Below, in pieces: positions 61,191-64,000 of a stretch of DNA of 64,000 bases (position 1 is the stretch's first letter; every line of letters starts with the position of its first letter). The stretch is taken from assembly GCA_016721925.1 (NCBI GenBank), contig JADKHE010000013.1:1-64000 (forward strand), given 5' to 3'. The translations under genes were made by a program, and so were the position numbers. The notes under the pieces were generated by a model that saw only the letters and a list, made by a program, of their open reading frames with translations, searched no databases and was not told the DNA's origin. The DNA comes from Candidatus Skiveiella danica (GTDB taxonomy: Bacteria; Pseudomonadota; Gammaproteobacteria; Burkholderiales; Burkholderiaceae_C).

Positions 61191-62751
61191 TCAGGTCACC
61201 GGGGCCGGGTTGAACAGCACCAGCGCGTTGTGAAGCTTCCAGCGCTCGGCCCAGGTGCGTTGGCGCCCGCTGGCCACGTCGAGCATCTGGTGGAACAGCG
61301 CCCAACCCACCCCTTCGATGCCGGCTTCGCCGTCGGCAATGACGCCGGCGTTGAGGTCGATCAGGTCGTGCCAGCGCCGGGCCAGCTCGCTGCGTGTGGC
61401 CACCTTGATCACCGGCACCTCGGCCAGGCCGTACGGGGTTCCCCGGCCGGTGGTGAACACGTGCAGGTTCATGCCGGCGGCCAGCTGCAACGTGCCGCAG
61501 ATGAAATCGCTGGCGGGTGTGGCGGCGAAATACAAACCACGGTGGCCGGCCGGCAACTTGTTGCCCGGGCGGAGCACCCCCATGATCGGCGCGCTGCCGG
61601 ACTTGACTATGGACCCCATCGCCTTCTCAACGATGTTGGACAGCCCCCCCTGCTTGTTGCCCGGGGTGGTGTTGGCACTGCGGTCCACGCCGCCCCTTGT
61701 GAGGTAGTCGTCGTACCAGGCCATCTCGCGACGGATGGCCTCTGCCACTGAAGCGTCGGCTGCACGAGCTGTGAGCTGGTCCACCGCATCGCGCACCTCG
61801 GTGGTCTCGGAGAACATCACGGTGGCGCCGGCGCGCACCAGCAGGTCGGTGCAGTAGCCCACCGCCGGATTCGCGGTCACACCGGAAAACGCATCACTGC
61901 CACCACACTGCACACCCACCACCAGTTCGCTTGCCGGCACGGTTTCGCGGCGACGCTCGTTCAACCGCTCCAGATGCGGCACGGCGCGCTGCATGACGGC
62001 CTCCACCATGGCCATGAAGCCGATGTGCTGCTCGTCCTGCAGGCGCAATACGTCCGGTCCGCACGACGAGCCCTGCACCGCAACGGGGATCACCCCCTCA
62101 GGCAGGAGGCGCTCGGGCTGCAACTTCTCGCAGCCCAGGCTCAGGACCAGCACCTCGCCGCCGAAGTTCGGGTTCAGGGCAATGTTGCGCAGGGTGCGGA
62201 TCGGGATCTCCGCACCGGGCGCGTCGATCGCCACGCCACAGCCGTAGCCGTGCTCCAGCGCCACCACGCCATCCACGTTCGGGTAGCGCGGCAGCAGTTC
62301 GACACGGATGCGCTCGGCGGCCAGCCGCGCCACGCCGGCCACGCACTGCACGGTCTGGGTGATCGCCAGCAGGTTGCGCGTGCCCACCGAGCCGTCGGCG
62401 TTGCGGTAACCCGCGAACGTGAATCCCTTCAGGGGCTCCACCGCCACCGGCGCGCGGGTCGCCACGGGCAAACCCTGCAGCGACGCGGCCGCTGGCATGA
62501 CCAGCAGCCGCTCGTGCACCCAGCTCCCGGCCGGAATGGCGGCATGCGCATGGCCGATCACCACGTTGTATCGCCGCACCTCGCCCCGGCAGGATGTCCA
62601 CCAAGGCCACCTTGTGCCCCTGCGGCACCCGCTCCCGCAAGGTCAGGCCGTCATCGAACACAGTGCCTGCCGCGAGCCCGCCATCGTTGGCGACAATGGC
62701 CACGTTGTCGGACGGGTGCATGCAGATGCGCCGGGGCGATTGGGCACTCAT
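61191..62751 (-). CDS. garD: Galactarate dehydratase (GarD/UxaA family), one frame change
   Basis: An iron-dependent dehydratase that turns galactarate into 5-dehydro-4-deoxyglucarate, the same intermediate as made by GudD. The N-terminal SAF-like domain has VAIVANDGGLAAGTVFDDGL and TLRERVPQGHKVALVDILPG; then one frame change near 62575 leads into EVRRYNVVIGHAHAAIPAGS. The catalytic part has GYRNADGSVGTRNLLAI, VALEHGYGCGVAIDAPGAEI, VQGSSCGPDVLRL, VGVQCGGSDAFSGVTANPAV and TRGGVDRSANTTPGNKQGGL. Corrected length is about 520 residues, as in E. coli GarD. It begins 14 bases after the binding protein gene. Confidence 0.93.
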
Positions 62752-62765
62752 GGTTCAGCCTGTGC

Positions 62766-63725
62766 TCAATCGGCCGTGATCTTGCGGCTCTCGATCAGCT
62801 TCTTCCACCGGGCGTATTCGGAAGCCTGGTAGGCGGTGAACTGCTCGGGGGTGTTGGTCACGATCTCGAAGCCCTGCGCCACCAGCTTGTCCTTGACCGC
62901 AGGCTCGTTGAGGCCGGCGACGATGGCGCCATGCAGCTTGAGCTTGATGTCGGCAGGCAGCCCTTTCGGTGCGGCCACCGCCTGCCAGGACTGCACCTCG
63001 GCGCCCTTGACTCCCTGCTCGGCCAGCGTCGGCACGTCCGGCAGCAAGGGATTGCGCTTCTCCGACGCCACGGCCAGGGCGCGCACCTTTCCGGCCTTGA
63101 TGTGCTGGATGATGCTGTTGATGTTCACGAACGCGGCATCCACCTGTCCTCCCAGCAGGTCGTTGATGGCCGGGCCGCCGCCCTTGTAGGGCACGTGCAA
63201 GCCGTCGGTACCGCTTTGCTGCCACAACAGTTCGGCGGACAGGTGATCCGACGAGCCGTTGCCCGACGAGGCGAAGCTGACCTTGCCCGGGCTATTTTTC
63301 AGGTGGGCCAGCAGGTCGGACACGCTCTTGTCCGGCGAACTGGCCGGCACCACCAGCACGTTGGGCGCTTGCACCGCCACCGTGATCAGGTCGAAGTCCT
63401 TGAGTGCGTCGTACTGCACGCCCTTGATCAGGTGCGGCGCGATCACGAACGGACCGAGCGAGGACACCAGCAAGGTGTAGCCATCGGGGGGCGCGCGCTT
63501 GACAAACGCCGCACCGATGGTGCCGGTGGCGCCGGCCTTGTTGTCGATGATGAAGCTGCCGCCCATTTTTTCCTGAAGTTTCTGCGCCACCACGCGGCCG
63601 ATCTGGTCGGACGCGCCGCCTGGCGGAAAGGGAACGACCACGGTCACCGGTTTGTCCGGGTAGGCCGCGAAGGCATTGCCGGCCGCGGCCAGCGCGAGCA
63701 GCAGGGCACTGAGGATTTTGTTCAT
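62766..63725 (-). CDS. Bug-family tripartite tricarboxylate transporter substrate-binding protein
   Basis: A 319-residue periplasmic binding protein. A signal peptide (ILSALLLALAAAGNAFA) is followed by the Bug signature AYPDKPVTVVVPFPPGGASD, QIGRVVAQKLQEKMGGSFII and NKAGATGTIGAAFVKRAPPD. The conserved GYTLLVSS and DGLHVPYKGGGPAINDLLGG follow. Its place between garD and kdgD suggests that it captures glucarate, galactarate or a related acid. The membrane components (TctA/TctB) are not in the window, so it must use proteins encoded elsewhere. Confidence 0.9.
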   Translation of the reverse strand: MNKILSALLLALAAAGNAFAAYPDKPVTVVVPFPPGGASDQIGRVVAQKLQEKMGGSFIIDNKAGATGTIGAAFVKRAPPDGYTLLVSSLGPFVIAPHLIKGVQYDALKDFDLITVAVQAPNVLVVPASSPDKSVSDLLAHLKNSPGKVSFASSGNGSSDHLSAELLWQQSGTDGLHVPYKGGGPAINDLLGGQVDAAFVNINSIIQHIKAGKVRALAVASEKRNPLLPDVPTLAEQGVKGAEVQSWQAVAAPKGLPADIKLKLHGAIVAGLNEPAVKDKLVAQGFEIVTNTPEQFTAYQASEYARWKKLIESRKITAD

Positions 63726-63766
63726 GACGTGTCTCCTTGGTTGTTTGGTTGAATAGGGGGTTCGGA

Positions 63767-64000
63767 TCACTGCGGGCCCAGGCCTTTGATCAGCGCGTCC
63801 AACTGCGCCATCTCGTCCGGCTTGAGTTCGGTCAGCGGCACACGCACCGGGCCAGCGGAATGGCCCACCAGCGCGGCGCCAGCCTTGACGATGCTCACCG
63901 CATAGCCCTGCCCACGGTTTCGGATGGTCAGGTACGGCATGAAGAAGTCCTTCAGCAGGCGGTGCTGTGTGGCCATGTCATCCGTGCGCACCGCTTCGTA
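63767..64000 (-). CDS. kdgD: 5-dehydro-4-deoxyglucarate dehydratase, C-terminal part, cut by the window edge
   Basis: The last 77 residues of a DapA-like class I aldolase-family enzyme. YEAVRTDDMATQHRLLKDFF, then MPYLTIRNRGQGYAVSIVKA and GHSAGPVRVPLTELKPDEMA match the end of KdgD, which decarboxylates and dehydrates 5-dehydro-4-deoxyglucarate to 2-oxoglutarate semialdehyde. The Schiff-base lysine and the N-terminus lie outside the window. It is the most upstream visible gene of the operon and links the dehydratases to the semialdehyde dehydrogenase. Confidence 0.88.
   Translation of the reverse strand, partial: YEAVRTDDMATQHRLLKDFFMPYLTIRNRGQGYAVSIVKAGAALVGHSAGPVRVPLTELKPDEMAQLDALIKGLGPQ

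Noticed and set aside
1..64000. tRNA, rRNA or riboswitch genes
   Set aside because: I scanned the intergenic gaps by eye for tRNA-like acceptor/TpsiC patterns and known riboswitch cores and saw none. A covariance search would be decisive.

Overview
The window looks like a chromosome segment of a high-GC betaproteobacterium of the order Burkholderiales, most probably Comamonadaceae (Hydrogenophaga/Acidovorax-like). This is an inference from the gene families (MetZ, thyA-folA next to a DUF4337 gene, BktB-type thiolase, DUF1631, Bug-type binding protein, paired ExbD proteins) and from short repeats between genes; no rRNA or tRNA gene fixes it. The sequence has many single-base indels: at least 17 genes keep a recognisable product but change frame one or more times, and 8.33-9.12 kb carries long mononucleotide runs and duplicated, damaged sequence. 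I read these mostly as assembly or sequencing error, and give such genes as one CDS spanning the fragments.

Layout. 0-5.5 kb: CBS-domain protein (cut by the edge), metZ, an alpha/beta hydrolase, a YihY/BrkB membrane protein, a DUF2069 membrane protein and a GlcD-like FAD oxidase, nearly all frame-broken. 5.5-8.3 kb: thyA, a DMT transporter lacking a block near its N-terminus, folA and a DUF4337 protein, linking dTMP synthesis with folate recycling. 8.5-16.3 kb (minus strand): a defence island, hsdR-hsdM-hsdS of a type I restriction-modification system followed by an SMC/ABC-like ATPase and a small TOPRIM-like protein in apparent translational coupling. 16.3-18.3 kb: a periplasmic protein with a PliI-like domain and a histone-H1-like Lys/Ala-rich protein. 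18.7-24.5 kb: xth, then the nitrogen operon glnA - periplasmic protein - ntrB - ntrC, with a sigma-54 promoter and two NtrC sites upstream of glnA. 24.5-29.3 kb (minus): a MoaB/CinA-like protein interrupted by a duplicated 80-bp repeat, an EI24 membrane protein, a sterol-desaturase-like hydroxylase, a polysaccharide deacetylase and a YncE-like beta-propeller.

29.3-42.7 kb: an alpha/beta hydrolase, an IS5-family remnant, a SRPBCC protein, two methyltransferase-like proteins, a circularly permuted GTPase, a LivK-type binding protein, a TonB-like/ExbB/ExbD/ExbD energy-transduction operon with a long Pro-Ala microsatellite, a DUF1631 protein and an acyl-CoA synthetase. 43-47 kb: one large RTX-type calcium-binding protein built from two kinds of tandem repeat. 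47.1-58.3 kb: an NPPW methyltransferase, dusC, a GNAT acetyltransferase, two c-type cytochromes, a lipoprotein, an NAD(P)H oxidoreductase, a VF530 protein, a PNPOx-like protein, an RluA-family pseudouridine synthase, a broken SDR gene, ppk2 and a bktB-type thiolase. 58.4-64 kb (minus): a hexarate catabolic operon (kdgD, Bug binding protein, garD, gudD, 2-oxoglutarate-semialdehyde dehydrogenase) that would carry glucarate and galactarate to 2-oxoglutarate.

A palindromic intergenic repeat of about 55-60 bp occurs at least eight times across the window. Two copies sit inside the restriction-modification operon, where one encodes the end of hsdM and the start of hsdS.
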